A stretch of 64,000 nucleotides of DNA from Limnohabitans sp. Bal53 (lineage in GTDB: Bacteria > Pseudomonadota > Gammaproteobacteria > Burkholderiales > Burkholderiaceae_C). The stretch spans positions 434,001 to 498,000 of the forward strand of contig NZ_NESH01000002.1 in the NCBI RefSeq assembly GCF_003063355.1, written 5' to 3'. The position numbers and the translations under genes are program-made. The notes under the pieces were generated by a model. The model was not told where the DNA came from. It did not search any database and saw nothing but the letters and a program-made list of their open reading frames with translations. Of this stretch, positions 1 to 8,904 are shown piece after piece. The first letter of the stretch is position 1. Every line of letters starts with the position of its first letter.

Positions 1-374
1 GGCTGGCTCTTTTTGGCAACCGGGTCGGCGTACACATAGACCAGCTCGCTGGTAATCAGCAGTTCATCGCCCCGAAAAATAGCGCCAGCAAAGGTCATGG
101 ACGAATTGCCTATGCGGTCACAGCGCATACACACATCGAGAAAATCGTCCATTTCGGCACTGGCGTGGTACTCGACACAGGCCTTTTTGACGAACAGATC
201 TCCGCCCAGCTGGTGCATGGTCTCGGCGTACGGCATGGCCAACTGACGCCAGTAATCGGTCACGGCCGTGTCGAAGTACATCAGGTAGTGACCGTTGAAA
301 ACGATCTTTTGCATGTCCACCTCCACCCAACGTACGCGCATGCGATGAGAAAAACGGAAGTCTTGGCGTTTCAT
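1..374 (-). CDS. Acyl-CoA thioesterase, hotdog fold (3' end cut by window edge)
   Basis: This is the N-terminal 124 residues of a 4-hydroxybenzoyl-CoA/YbgC-type thioesterase, which would hydrolyse short acyl-CoA thioesters in the cytoplasm. The protein starts MKRQDFRFSHRMRVRW and carries the family's helix-start pattern VEVDMQKIVFNGHYLMYFD; the Asp at about residue 20 is the likely catalytic acid. Full-length members have about 135-150 residues, so only the last few are missing beyond position 1. The ATG at 374 is the first in-frame methionine after the repeat cluster upstream. The fold call is secure from the pattern; the substrate is unknown. Confidence 0.85.
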   Translation of the reverse strand, partial: MKRQDFRFSHRMRVRWVEVDMQKIVFNGHYLMYFDTAVTDYWRQLAMPYAETMHQLGGDLFVKKACVEYHASAEMDDFLDVCMRCDRIGNSSMTFAGAIFRGDELLITSELVYVYADPVAKKSQ

Positions 375-400
375 AGGGTTCCTTTAAATGGGTTCATTTT

Positions 401-688
401 GTAGAAGCGGTCTCTGACCTCGAAGCTGCCGTATTCAAGCGCCTATCGCGGTCAGAGACCGCTCCCACAGGGCATGCGTTCCGCCAGCGACAATGGCAGC
501 GCATTGGTGTAGGAGCGGTCTCTGACCGCGAAGCTGCCGAATTCAAGCGCCCATCGCGGTCAGAGACCGCTCCCACGGGGCATGCGCTCCGCCAGCGGCA
601 GTGGCAGAGCATTGGTGTAGGAGCGGTCTCTGACCGCGAAGCTGCCGAATTCAAGCGCCCATCGCGGTCAGAGACCGCTCCCACAGGG
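401..688. repeat. REP cluster 1: three inverted pairs of GTAG-type palindromes
   Basis: There are six palindromic arms: 401-423, 445-467, 509-531, 554-576, 617-639 and 662-684. Arms alternate in orientation. Each forward arm begins GTAGGAG (GTAGAAG in the first) and contains the hairpin GCGGTC-TCT-GACCGC; each reverse arm is its complement. The spacers within pairs are nearly identical, so the pair is the duplicated unit. The cluster fills the gap between the start of the thioesterase gene and the 3' end of the hydrolase gene, and no gene is supported inside it. The GTAG foot plus a short imperfect hairpin is the format of REP sequences mobilised by RAYT (TnpA_REP) proteins. Confidence 0.9.
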
Positions 689-721
689 CATGGGTCATGC
701 AAGCGACTGTGTCAGCACGTC

Positions 722-1693
722 TCATTGGGGCGCAAGGTCAAAGGCTTGCCCCAGCGCCCGACCGGCGTCAGCATGGGCTGTCAAAGCATCGGGGATGGCG
801 CGGCCCATGGTGATGAATCCGTGGACCACGCCTTTGTAAACCTCCAGATCGACCGCCACACCCGACATGCGCAGCTGGTCGGCGTACTGCACGCCCTCGT
901 CCACCAGGGGATCGCATTCGGCCAAACCTATCCAGGCGGGGGCCAGACCCGCGTGATCGGGCGCGTTCATCGGTGCAAAGCGCCAATCGTCGCGGTCGGC
1001 TTGGTCGATGTAGTTGTCAAAAAACCAGTCCACCGTGGCCTTGTCGAGCATGAAGCCTTCTGCAAAGGTGTGGTGCGAAGCGGTGTTTTGCCGAGAGATG
1101 CAGCCGGGGTAGAACAGCAGCTGCAGGCACAGGGGCAGGCCCACATCGCGGGCCATCAGGGCGCAAACGGCGGCCAAAGTGCCACCCGCACTGTCGCCGC
1201 CCACGGCCAGCCGGGTGGTGTCCAAACCCAGCGACTGGCCGTTCTGGTGAAGCCAGTTCAAGGCGTCCCAACTGTCGTGCACTGCCGTTGGAAAGCGGTG
1301 CTCGGGCGCCAGCCGATAGTCCAGAGACACCACGGCGCAGTGAGCTTGGCGTGAGAGTTGGCGGCACAGCACGTCGTGGGTGGTCAGGCTCCCCACTGAA
1401 AAACCGCCGCCGTGGATGTACAACAACACAGGCAAAGTGGCATTGCTGCGCGGCGCATACAACCGAGCGGGCATGTGATGGCCATCGCGGGCAGGCACAG
1501 TGATGTCTTCCACCCGGTCCACCTGTGGCGCGGGCTGCAAGTCCAGCATGGGTCCACCGATGTCGTAAAACTCGCGCGCCTGCGTGGGTGTCATGGTGGC
1601 CATGGGGGGGCGACCTGCACGGTGAACCCGCTCAAGCAGGCTGCGTGTGGCGGCATTCAACAACGATCGGGGATTGGTGTGGTGGCTGCTCAT
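722..1693 (-). CDS. Alpha/beta hydrolase, hormone-sensitive lipase (HSL) family
   Basis: This is a 323-residue cytoplasmic carboxylesterase/lipase of the alpha/beta-hydrolase fold-3 (HSL) family. The oxyanion-hole motif HGGGF lies at residues 94-98 and the nucleophile motif GDSAG at 166-170 (Ser168). The acid is probably Asp261 in AECDPLVDEG and the base His291 in VVHGF. Length matches the family. It is transcribed away from the iron alcohol dehydrogenase gene at 1880, with a 186-base divergent promoter region between them. REP cluster 1 follows its stop codon. Family members act on short-chain esters; no specific substrate can be named. Confidence 0.9.
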   Translation of the reverse strand: MSSHHTNPRSLLNAATRSLLERVHRAGRPPMATMTPTQAREFYDIGGPMLDLQPAPQVDRVEDITVPARDGHHMPARLYAPRSNATLPVLLYIHGGGFSVGSLTTHDVLCRQLSRQAHCAVVSLDYRLAPEHRFPTAVHDSWDALNWLHQNGQSLGLDTTRLAVGGDSAGGTLAAVCALMARDVGLPLCLQLLFYPGCISRQNTASHHTFAEGFMLDKATVDWFFDNYIDQADRDDWRFAPMNAPDHAGLAPAWIGLAECDPLVDEGVQYADQLRMSGVAVDLEVYKGVVHGFITMGRAIPDALTAHADAGRALGQAFDLAPQ

Positions 1694-1879
1694 GGGTGTG
1701 TGCGTTGTAGATGCCAGCAGTGCGGTGCGGCAGGGGCAAACTCAAACAAGGTCCGAACAAGGGTGACAGCTCTGGCGTGTCACCAGCGGCTACGTGCATC
1801 AAAATGGGCTTTGATCGTACAACGCCCTGCCCCGCTGTTCTGTCACATCCGAACCGGGGCGCCAGATTGGAGCCTTCGC

Positions 1880-3016
1880 ATGTCCTTTATCAACTACGTC
1901 ACCCAAATCCAGATCGACTTTGGCGCCGTCAAGCTGCTACAAGCCGAGTGCGAGCGCGTGGGCATCCATAAACCCCTCATCGTGACCGACGCGGGCGTCA
2001 AAGCTGCAGGGGTGTTGCAAAAAGCCTTAGACGCCCTGCCCGGCTTGCCTGTCACCGTGTTCGACCAAACCCCCTCCAACCCAACCGAAGCGGCCGTGCG
2101 CGCTGCAGCTGCCATGTACAAAGCGCATGGCTGCGACGGTCTGATTGCGGTGGGTGGTGGCTCGGCCATCGACTGCGCCAAGGGTGTGGCGATTGCCGTT
2201 AGCCACGAAGGCCCGCTCAAAACCTACGCCACCATCGAAGGCGGCTCGCTCAAGATCACCGACCGCGTCGCCCCCATCATCGCTGTGCCCACCACCAGTG
2301 GCACCGGCAGCGAGGTGGCGCGGGGCGCGATTTTGATCCTGGACGACGGCCGCAAAGTCGGTTTTCACAGCTGGTTCATCGTGCCCAAAGCGGCCATTTG
2401 CGACCCCGAACTGACCTTCGGCCTGCCGCCCATCCTGACGGCGGCGACCGGCATGGACGCCGTGGCGCACTGCATGGAAACCTTCATGGCCGCACCCTTC
2501 AACCCACCTGCCGACGGCATTGCGCTCGACGGCCTGGCCCGCGGCTGGGCCCACATCGAGCGCGCCACGGTCAACGGCCAAGACCGCGAAGCGCGCCTCA
2601 ACATGATGAGTGCCAGCATGCAAGGGGCCATGGCTTTTCAAAAAGGCCTGGGCTGCGTGCACTCGCTCAGCCACAGCCTGGGCGGCGTGAATCCGCGTCT
2701 GCACCACGGCACTTTGAACGCCATGTTTTTGCCAGCGGTGGTGAAGTTCAATGCGGCGGCTGAAAGCGTGCAAAAAGAAAACCGCCTCAACCGTATGGCC
2801 CAAGCCATGGGTCTTCAAAGCGGCTCCGATATCCCCGATGCCATCCGCGACATGTGCGCCCGACTGGGCCTGCCCACCGGGCTGGGTGCCATGGGCGTGA
2901 CAGAAAGCCTGTTTGATGCGGTCATCACGGGGGCGCTGGCCGACCACTGCCACAAAACCAACCCGCGCATTGCCTCGGCGGAAGAGTACCGCGACATGTT
3001 GCTGACCAGCCTGTAA
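1880..3016 (+). CDS. Iron-containing alcohol dehydrogenase
   Basis: This 378-residue NAD(P)-dependent group III alcohol dehydrogenase oxidises primary alcohols or reduces aldehydes. The nucleotide-binding motif GGGSAIDCAKG is at residues 92-102 and the family pattern PTTSGTGSE at 137-145. Metal ligands are probably Asp193 and His197 (GMDAVAH), with further histidines in GLGCVHSLSHSLGG near residues 262-275. The frame stays open upstream to 1412, but MSFINYVTQIQIDFG at 1880 is the family's normal N-terminus and the upstream part has no recognisable protein. It ends 11 bases before REP cluster 2. The physiological alcohol is unknown. Confidence 0.9.
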   Translation: MSFINYVTQIQIDFGAVKLLQAECERVGIHKPLIVTDAGVKAAGVLQKALDALPGLPVTVFDQTPSNPTEAAVRAAAAMYKAHGCDGLIAVGGGSAIDCAKGVAIAVSHEGPLKTYATIEGGSLKITDRVAPIIAVPTTSGTGSEVARGAILILDDGRKVGFHSWFIVPKAAICDPELTFGLPPILTAATGMDAVAHCMETFMAAPFNPPADGIALDGLARGWAHIERATVNGQDREARLNMMSASMQGAMAFQKGLGCVHSLSHSLGGVNPRLHHGTLNAMFLPAVVKFNAAAESVQKENRLNRMAQAMGLQSGSDIPDAIRDMCARLGLPTGLGAMGVTESLFDAVITGALADHCHKTNPRIASAEEYRDMLLTSL

Positions 3017-3027
3017 GCGCGGCCTCT

Positions 3028-3270
3028 GTAGGAGCGGTCTGAGACCGCGAATGGGTTTGCTGGGTGATCTTTCGCGGTCATAGACCGCTCCTACAGAAAA
3101 AGCCTATCGGCCCCTGTAGGAGAGGTCTCTGACCTCGAAGGGGTGCGGTGGTTGATCTTTCGCGGTCGGAGACCGCTCCTACATAACGTCTATGGGTCTC
3201 TGTAGGAGAGGTCTCTGACCTCGAAGGGATGCGGTGATTGATCTTTCTCGGTCGGAGACCGCGCCTACAG
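3028..3270. repeat. REP cluster 2: three inverted pairs
   Basis: Six REP arms alternate in orientation between the convergent 3' ends of the alcohol dehydrogenase and TfoX-N genes. Two forward arms read GTAGGAGAGGTCTCTGACC followed by TCGA, so the second stem pair has changed from C-G to A-T on both sides and pairing is kept. The first forward arm has TGAGACC in place of TCTGACC. The paired hairpins could end transcription from both sides, as no separate terminator is visible here. No gene is supported in the interval. Confidence 0.88.
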
Positions 3271-3292
3271 AGGCCTAGGGTTTAATCGGGCT

Positions 3293-3679
3293 TCACGGGG
3301 TGGGAAATACTTTGCGTTGCCTTCGTGCCTTCGCTTTTTCAATGGCTTTGGCCTTGGCCAAATGCCCCCGCAAAGCGGCATCCCATGCGGATTTGGCCCA
3401 GTGCACGGCTTCATGTGGGGCGTCGAAAATCGAATCTGGCGCAGCCCAATACGACAGCGCCACATCCCTGCCCTTCATGGCGAAAGTGAAAGGCGCCAGG
3501 CCCAGCGCTTCAAACTCTGGGCGGTTGGCTTCATCGGTCTTGAGGTACAGCCGGCCGTCCATCGCGATGGCGAACATCAGGCCCTCGTGGTACAGGCCAT
3601 GCCCGCCAAACATGCGGCGGGCCGACACGGGGGCCCAATCTTCCAGCAACTCCTGCACAAAGGGAATGAAGTCGCTCAT
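3293..3679 (-). CDS. TfoX N-terminal domain protein
   Basis: This 128-residue protein matches the TfoX/Sxy N-terminal domain: MSDFIPFVQELLEDW, then the RRMFGGHGLYHEGLMFA segment, then LYLKTDEANRPEFEALG. The domain is linked to competence regulation in gamma-proteobacteria, but stand-alone copies like this, with no C-terminal TfoX domain, are common and mostly uncharacterised. The C-terminus is rich in Lys, Ala and Arg and may form a helix. The start at 3679 lies 14 bases after the trhO stop, so the two are probably co-transcribed. The open frame upstream of 3679 is a shadow of trhO. Confidence 0.85.
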   Translation of the reverse strand: MSDFIPFVQELLEDWAPVSARRMFGGHGLYHEGLMFAIAMDGRLYLKTDEANRPEFEALGLAPFTFAMKGRDVALSYWAAPDSIFDAPHEAVHWAKSAWDAALRGHLAKAKAIEKAKARRQRKVFPTP

Positions 3680-3693
3680 GGGCTGGGTCGGTC

Positions 3694-4647
3694 TCAGGGG
3701 GCGTCGTGGCTGGGCATCTTGGCGCCTACGTGGATCTCGCCTCGCGCTTCGGCCAACTCGACTTGGCGCTGGCGCTCGGCCAGTTTGAGCTTTTGCTCGG
3801 GCGTGCGTTGGTCGTGGCAGTGGTCGCAGCTCACGCCCAGCACATAGTTCGGTGACAGCTTGTCCTGCTCGCTCAAGGGCCAGCGGCAGGAGCGGCACAG
3901 CTCGTGGCTGCCCACGCCCAGGCCGTGGCCCACACTCACGCGCTCGTCAAACACAAAGCACTCGCCTTCCCAGGTGCTTTGCTCCGGGGGAATTTCTTCG
4001 AGGTACTTAAGGATGCCGCCTTCTAGGTGATAGACCTCGTCAAAGCCGCGCATCTTCATGAGCGCGGTGGATTTCTCGCAGCGGATGCCACCGGTGCAGA
4101 ACATGGCCACCTTGGTCTTTTTGGCGGCTTCGCCTTGCAAATGGGGCTGCGCATCCAGCCACGCGGGCAGCTGCACAAAGTTCTTGATGTTTGGGTTGAC
4201 CGCGCCCTTGAAGGTGCCAATGGCCACCTCGTAGTCGTTGCGTGTGTCGATGACCACCACATCCGGGTCGGCCAGCAAGGCGTTCCAGTCGGCGGGTTTG
4301 ACGTACTGGCCGACGGTCTTGTTCGGGTCCAACTCGGGCACACGCAAAGTCACGATTTCTTTTTTGAGCTTGACCTTCATGCGGGTGAACGGCGGCTTGG
4401 GGCTCCAGGACTCTTTGTGCACCAAGCTGGTCAGGCGCGGATCGGCCCGCAAAAACGCCAGCACGGCACGGATGCCTGTTTCGGGCCCGGCAATCGTGCC
4501 GTTGATGCCTTCGTGCGCCAAGAGCAGGGTGCCCTTGACGTCATTGGCCTCGCAACAAGCCTGCAAAGGACCTTGCAGGGCCACGAAATCGGGCAAATCG
4601 ACAAATTTGTAGAGCGCAGCGGTGAGGAAAATGGGTTCGGTCAACAT
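3694..4647 (-). CDS. trhO: tRNA uridine(34) hydroxylase TrhO (YceA/rhodanese family)
   Basis: TrhO makes 5-hydroxyuridine at position 34 of tRNAs with oxygen, in the route to 5-carboxymethoxy- or methoxy-uridine. The 317-residue protein has the N-terminal acylphosphatase-like domain (residues 1-100, with [10 protein letters not shown]), then a rhodanese domain (about 115-225) whose active loop is FCTGGIRC (Cys184). A C-terminal segment carries CRSCRW and SCDHCH Cys pairs. Family length is about 310-350. I chose ATG 4647, giving the usual [16 protein letters not shown] start; a longer start at 4686 has no family support. GATAAT lies six bases before the ATG, with no Shine-Dalgarno sequence. 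Confidence 0.93.
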   Translation of the reverse strand: MLTEPIFLTAALYKFVDLPDFVALQGPLQACCEANDVKGTLLLAHEGINGTIAGPETGIRAVLAFLRADPRLTSLVHKESWSPKPPFTRMKVKLKKEIVTLRVPELDPNKTVGQYVKPADWNALLADPDVVVIDTRNDYEVAIGTFKGAVNPNIKNFVQLPAWLDAQPHLQGEAAKKTKVAMFCTGGIRCEKSTALMKMRGFDEVYHLEGGILKYLEEIPPEQSTWEGECFVFDERVSVGHGLGVGSHELCRSCRWPLSEQDKLSPNYVLGVSCDHCHDQRTPEQKLKLAERQRQVELAEARGEIHVGAKMPSHDAP

Positions 4648-4653
4648 GCCGTG

Positions 4654-4659
4654 ATTATC
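4654..4659 (-). promoter_or_regulatory. Possible -10 element directly before trhO
   Basis: On the minus strand GATAAT ends six bases before the trhO ATG. It resembles the arrangement before rlhA, map and aroC, but lacks the TG of an extended -10 and shows no clear -35. A transcript from it would start at or just inside the start codon. It could be chance. Confidence 0.3.
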
Positions 4660-4675
4660 CGCTTTGATATCAGGG

Positions 4676-4963
4676 TTATGCCGCATAAGTGGTCAAAACC
4701 ACATCGGCAGCCTCTTGGCGCAGCGCAATCAGGGATTGGTAGGCTTGAGAGCCATGCCAGCCCTCGGCATCTCCCAAAGAAGGGAAACGGATCACCACGA
4801 TGTCAGGGTGCGGGTTAACACCCGAAAACGAGTGAACCTGTTCACCCCGAAACACGAGTTCACCACCAAAAGGCAGCAAGGTGGCCAAGACCTGCGCCCG
4901 ATATTGCGCCCACTTTTCTGGGTTTTTCACAGTCATTTGACCGACCACATAGGCTTGAGACAT
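4676..4963 (-). CDS. DUF1330 domain protein
   Basis: This 95-residue protein of the ferredoxin-like dimeric alpha/beta-barrel superfamily has the DUF1330 layout: [30 protein letters not shown], then [16 protein letters not shown] and a helix with the usual spacing. AAGGAA lies seven bases before the ATG. It sits 28 bases before trhO and nine bases after the stop of the patatin-like gene, so the four leftward genes from 6070 to 3293 may form one operon. Biochemical function is unknown. Confidence 0.85.
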   Translation of the reverse strand: MSQAYVVGQMTVKNPEKWAQYRAQVLATLLPFGGELVFRGEQVHSFSGVNPHPDIVVIRFPSLGDAEGWHGSQAYQSLIALRQEAADVVLTTYAA

Positions 4964-4972
4964 GGGTGTTCC

Positions 4973-6070
4973 TTACAAGGGCTGAACCATGGATAGGACA
5001 GGGTTTTGCAACCAGTTGCTGAATTCATCGGCCAATTGCTGGCTGGCACGGGTGGCCGCGTTCCACACCTTCACCCGCCCCGCCAAATCGCGGTCGTAGG
5101 TCATGAAGTCCTTGCGGTCGGGCAATTTGCCGTTGGGCAGGGTTTTGACCCATTCGGGGTTGGGGGCCAGCACGATGGTGCTGTCCAAGAACGCCGTCGC
5201 GCCGTGCCGCCACTTGAGCGCTTTGTCGAGCCAGCCTGGCACCACGTTTTGCTGGAAGTGCGGGTACAGCACGATGGCGCGTTCGGGGCCTTTGCCTGCA
5301 ACCTCATCCGGCGCGGTCCAATTCAGGTGCAGGTGGTAGTCGGTGATGCCGCCGTCCCAATAGGCGCCAGCGGGTGCGCCGGGGATGTCGTGCACGGCTT
5401 TGAGGGCAAATGGGATGGAGCAACTGGCTTGCAATGCGGGCATGAAGTTGCCTTCGGTCAGGCCCACGGCGCGGGTGCGAAAGTCTTGTGCATCAAACGG
5501 CAAACGCGCGCCCTGCCCTGAAAACACCACCCGCTCCAACCAGCAGCCCAAGGCCCGGCGTTGCACAGCGTTGCTCAAAAATGCCCCCGCATAGCCCAGA
5601 GGGGTGCCTAAAGGGTGCTCGCGGTGCAGGATGTGCCGCCCGCGTGAGGTGACGATGTGCAGGCGGAAACGGGGGTGGCTCAGCACCTCAGGGATGCGGC
5701 CGCCGTAAAACGCTTGCAGGCTTTGTCCAAACGCCTCGCTCACCTGCTCGGCGCTCACGCGCTTTTTGCCCGGCAGCGGTTCGTAATGCTGATGGATGTA
5801 TTGATGTTCCAGCAGCTCAAACGCGGCCACCGAATCATTCAGGCAAGCGGTGGCCATTCGCCAAGCGCCAATCGACGCGCCCACCTGGTCCACGGGCTGG
5901 GTGCTTTGGGTCAGCCAGTCGCCGAAGATGAAGCGGTCGAGTGGGCCGAGGATCAGACCTTTGGGGCCACCGGCTGCGCCCGGAATGACGCCAATGTGCT
6001 CGGGCTGCAGGCCGTGTTCGCGGATGTGGGCCAAGGCCTTGGGGCCGGCGTGGATATGAAGGGCTTGCAT
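4973..6070 (-). CDS. Patatin-like phospholipase family protein
   Basis: This 365-residue protein is a probable cytoplasmic serine acyl hydrolase with a Ser-Asp dyad. The glycine-rich oxyanion segment GAAGGPKG is at residues 31-38, the nucleophile motif GASIG at 64-68 (Ser66) and the catalytic Asp in DGG at 239-241. No signal peptide or membrane segment is seen. ATG 6070 (MQALHIHAGPKAL) is preferred. The frame is open to about 6196, but that part translates REP cluster 3. Members hydrolyse lipid acyl esters; the substrate here is not known. Confidence 0.82.
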   Translation of the reverse strand: MQALHIHAGPKALAHIREHGLQPEHIGVIPGAAGGPKGLILGPLDRFIFGDWLTQSTQPVDQVGASIGAWRMATACLNDSVAAFELLEHQYIHQHYEPLPGKKRVSAEQVSEAFGQSLQAFYGGRIPEVLSHPRFRLHIVTSRGRHILHREHPLGTPLGYAGAFLSNAVQRRALGCWLERVVFSGQGARLPFDAQDFRTRAVGLTEGNFMPALQASCSIPFALKAVHDIPGAPAGAYWDGGITDYHLHLNWTAPDEVAGKGPERAIVLYPHFQQNVVPGWLDKALKWRHGATAFLDSTIVLAPNPEWVKTLPNGKLPDRKDFMTYDRDLAGRVKVWNAATRASQQLADEFSNWLQNPVLSMVQPL

Positions 6071-6135
6071 GTCGTTATTGTGCCGTTGCAGTGCACGCGC
6101 TTGGATTGCTTGGGTGGTTTTTGTCACAACCCTTT

Positions 6136-6522
6136 GTAGGAGCGGTCTCTGACTGCGATCTTGACCATCGTCTGATCGGATGTCGCGGATTGACACAGGT
6201 ATTCGCGGTCGGAGACCGCTCCCACAGGTGAGCCATGTGGTGGCTGTAGGAGCGGTCTCTGACCGCGATCGCGTACAGCCTCTGACTCGATGTCGCGGAT
6301 AGGCACAGGTATTCGCGGTCGGAAACCGCTCCTACAGGGGAGCCATGTGGTGGTTGTAGGAGCGGTCTCTGACCGCGATCGCGTACAGCCTCTGACTCGA
6401 TGTCGCGGATCGGCATGGGTATTCGCGGTCGGAGACCGCTCCCACAAGATGAAGGGTATTCGCGGACGCAGACCGCTCCCACACAAGATGAAGTCCTTCG
6501 CGGTCGGAGACCGCTCCTACAG
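6136..6522. repeat. REP cluster 3: eight arms
   Basis: The orientation order is forward, reverse, forward, reverse, forward, reverse, reverse, reverse. Forward arms start at 6136, 6246 and 6355 with GTAGGAGCGGTCTCTGAC; the last reverse arm ends at 6522. The second and third pairs share almost identical spacers (GCGTACAGCCTCTGACTCG), so that block of about 109 bases was tandemly duplicated. The arm near 6460 reads CGCGGACGCAGACCGC and its stem is partly broken. The cluster fills the gap between the patatin-like gene and the 3' end of tex. No gene is supported here. Confidence 0.9.
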
Positions 6523-6528
6523 GGGCGC

Positions 6529-8904
6529 TTATTTTTTCAGGCCTTGCAATTTGGCAAAGGCACTGGCCATGGCCGAGCCCGAACCTGCTTCGGGGGGGGA
6601 TGTGTAACCACCACCGCCGCCACGCTGTCGGTTGTCACGCCCTGCCCCTTCAAATTTGTTGTCGCGGGGGCCATCGCGTCTGGCGGGTGCAGCGTCCAGC
6701 TTCATGGTCAGGCTGATGCGTTTGCGGGCCACGTCGACTTCGAGCACTTTCACCTTGACGATGTCGCCGGTTTTGACGACTTCACGGGCGTCGCTCACAA
6801 ATTTGTTGGCCAACTGGCTCACATGCACCAGGCCGTCTTGGTGCACGCCCAAATCCACAAACGCGCCAAACTGGGCCACGTTGCTCACGGTGCCTTCCAA
6901 GGTCATGCCCTCTTTCAGGTCTTTGATGTCTTCCACGCCATCGGTCAGGCGGGCCACTTTGAAGTCGGGGCGCGGGTCGCGGCCAGGTTTTTCCAGCTCA
7001 CCCAGGATGTCTTTGATGGTGATCGCACCGAACTTGTCGTTGGCAAACAGCTCAGGCTTGAGGGTTTTCAAAACGTCCGAGCGGCCCATGATCTCGTGGA
7101 TCGGCTTGGCGGTTTTGACGATGATTTGCTCAACCACCGGATAGGTTTCGGGGTGCACGCCGGTCATGTCGAGTGGGTTGTCGCCGCCGCGAATGCGCAA
7201 AAAGCCCGCGCTTTGCTCGAAGGTCTTGGCGCCCAGGCCGGTCACTTTCAGCAAGTCTTGGCGGGTTTTGAAAACGCCATTGGCATCGCGCCAGCGCACC
7301 ACGGCCTTGGCGACGCTGCCCGACAGGCCCGACACGCGGGTGAGGAGCGGCACGCTGGCCGTGTTCAGGTCCACGCCCACCGAGTTCACGCAGTCTTCGA
7401 CCACCGCGTCCAGCGTTTTGGCCAGCTCGCTTTGGTTCACATCGTGCTGGTACTGGCCCACACCAATCGCTTTGGGGTCGATCTTGACCAGCTCGGCCAA
7501 GGGGTCTTGCAGGCGGCGGGCAATGCTGGCCGCACCGCGCAGGCTCACGTCCACATCGGGCATTTCTTGGCTGGCAAATTCGCTGGCCGAGTACACCGAG
7601 GCCCCCGCTTCGCTGACCACGGCTTTCTGGATTTCGATGCCCTCCCCAATCCCACCCTGCAGGCGTGCCAGTTGTTTGATCAGGTCACCGGCCAGTTTGT
7701 CGGTTTCGCGGCTGGCGGTGCCGTTGCCAATGGCGATCAGGTTGACGTTGTGCTTTTCGCAGAGCTTGGCCAGGGTAAAGAGTGATCCTTCCCAGTCCTT
7801 GCGGGGCTCGTGGGGGTAGACGGTTGAGGTGTCGACCAGTTTGCCGGTGGCGTCGACCACGGCGACTTTCACGCCGGTGCGGATGCCCGGGTCCAGCCCC
7901 ATGACCACGCGAGGGCCTGCGGGCGCGGCCAGCAGCAGGTCGCGCAGGTTGTCGCTGAACACCTTGATGGCGACTTTTTCGGCTTCTTCGCGCAGCCGGG
8001 CAAACAGGTCGCGCTCGGTGGACAAGCTCAGTTTGACGCGCCAGGTCCAGGCCACGCATTTGCGGATCAGGTCGTCCGAGGGGCGGGCCGCGTGGCTCCA
8101 GCCCAGGTGCATGGCGATCTTGCCTTCCGCAATGCTGGGTTTGCCGGGCTCGGGCTCCACGGGCAGCACCAGTTTGGCGTCGAGCATTTCCAGCGCCCTG
8201 CCCCTGAAAACCGCCAACGCACGGTGCGAAGGCACACGGCCAATTGGCTCGTCATAGTCAAAGTAGTCGCGGAACTTGGCCACGTCGGCGTTGTTCTCGT
8301 CCTTGCCGTCGGCCAGTTTGCTTTTGAACAGGCCTTCGTTCCAGAGCCATTCGCGCAGGGCTTGAACCAAGGATGCGTCTTCGGCCCAGCGCTCACTGAG
8401 CAAATCGCGCACGCCGTCGAGCACGGCGGCGGTGGTGGTGAAGTCGGCCCCTTCAATCGCGCCTGCGGGCAACACAAAGGCGGCACCTTCGGCATGCGGG
8501 TCGAGGCGCGGGTCGGCAAACAGCTTGTCGGCCAGCGGCTCCAGGCCGGCTTCGCGGGCAATCATGCCCTTGGTGCGGCGCTTGGGCTTGAAGGGCAGAT
8601 ACAGGTCTTCGAGTTCTTGTTTGGTCGGCGCGGCATCGATGGCGGCCAGCAGTTCGGGCGTCATCTTGCCCTGCTCGGTGATGCTTTTGATCACCGCAGC
8701 GCGGCGGTCTTCGAGTTCGCGCAAGTAGCCCAAACGGGACTCGAGCTCGCGCAGCTGGATGTCGTCCAGCCCCCCGGTCACTTCTTTGCGGTAACGGGCG
8801 ATGAACGGGACGGTGGCGCCTCCGTCCAGCAATTCCACGGCAGTTTTGACCTGGTCAGGGCGGATTCGGATTTCTGCGGCCAGTTGGGCCAGGATTTTTT
8901 GCAT
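6529..8904 (-). CDS. tex: Tex-family S1 RNA-binding transcription accessory protein
   Basis: Tex is a conserved nucleic-acid-binding protein linked to transcription and stress or toxin expression. This 791-residue copy is full length. It has the N-terminal helical region with PFIARYRKEVTGGLDD and DLYLPFKPKRRTKG, a YqgF/RNase H-like domain (GLDPGIRTGVKVAVVD), helix-hairpin-helix repeats (NTASVPLLTRVSGLS), and an S1 domain near residues 640-715 (GAFVDLGVHQDGLVHVSQL). A Gly/Arg-rich tail (GGGGGYTSPP) follows. ATG 8904 (MQKILAQLAAEIRI) is the family start; a TTG ten codons earlier is less likely. Its stop is six bases from REP cluster 3. Confidence 0.95.
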   Translation of the reverse strand: MQKILAQLAAEIRIRPDQVKTAVELLDGGATVPFIARYRKEVTGGLDDIQLRELESRLGYLRELEDRRAAVIKSITEQGKMTPELLAAIDAAPTKQELEDLYLPFKPKRRTKGMIAREAGLEPLADKLFADPRLDPHAEGAAFVLPAGAIEGADFTTTAAVLDGVRDLLSERWAEDASLVQALREWLWNEGLFKSKLADGKDENNADVAKFRDYFDYDEPIGRVPSHRALAVFRGRALEMLDAKLVLPVEPEPGKPSIAEGKIAMHLGWSHAARPSDDLIRKCVAWTWRVKLSLSTERDLFARLREEAEKVAIKVFSDNLRDLLLAAPAGPRVVMGLDPGIRTGVKVAVVDATGKLVDTSTVYPHEPRKDWEGSLFTLAKLCEKHNVNLIAIGNGTASRETDKLAGDLIKQLARLQGGIGEGIEIQKAVVSEAGASVYSASEFASQEMPDVDVSLRGAASIARRLQDPLAELVKIDPKAIGVGQYQHDVNQSELAKTLDAVVEDCVNSVGVDLNTASVPLLTRVSGLSGSVAKAVVRWRDANGVFKTRQDLLKVTGLGAKTFEQSAGFLRIRGGDNPLDMTGVHPETYPVVEQIIVKTAKPIHEIMGRSDVLKTLKPELFANDKFGAITIKDILGELEKPGRDPRPDFKVARLTDGVEDIKDLKEGMTLEGTVSNVAQFGAFVDLGVHQDGLVHVSQLANKFVSDAREVVKTGDIVKVKVLEVDVARKRISLTMKLDAAPARRDGPRDNKFEGAGRDNRQRGGGGGYTSPPEAGSGSAMASAFAKLQGLKK

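Noticed and set aside
394..702. 102-codon minus-strand open frame
   Set aside because: It only translates the REP units, giving a repeated peptide (CPVGAVSDRD) with no independent start signal.
1412..1879. N-terminal extension of the iron alcohol dehydrogenase
   Set aside because: The stretch overlaps the divergent hydrolase gene on the other strand, has low-complexity Cys/Gly content and no family similarity; the normal start is at 1880.
6136..6522. CRISPR-like array
   Set aside because: Repeats are palindromic, alternate in orientation and have unequal, partly duplicated spacers; no cas genes. It is a REP cluster.
6400..7785. Long plus-strand open frame across tex
   Set aside because: It starts in REP arms and runs antisense to the well-conserved tex gene, a normal effect of high third-position GC.
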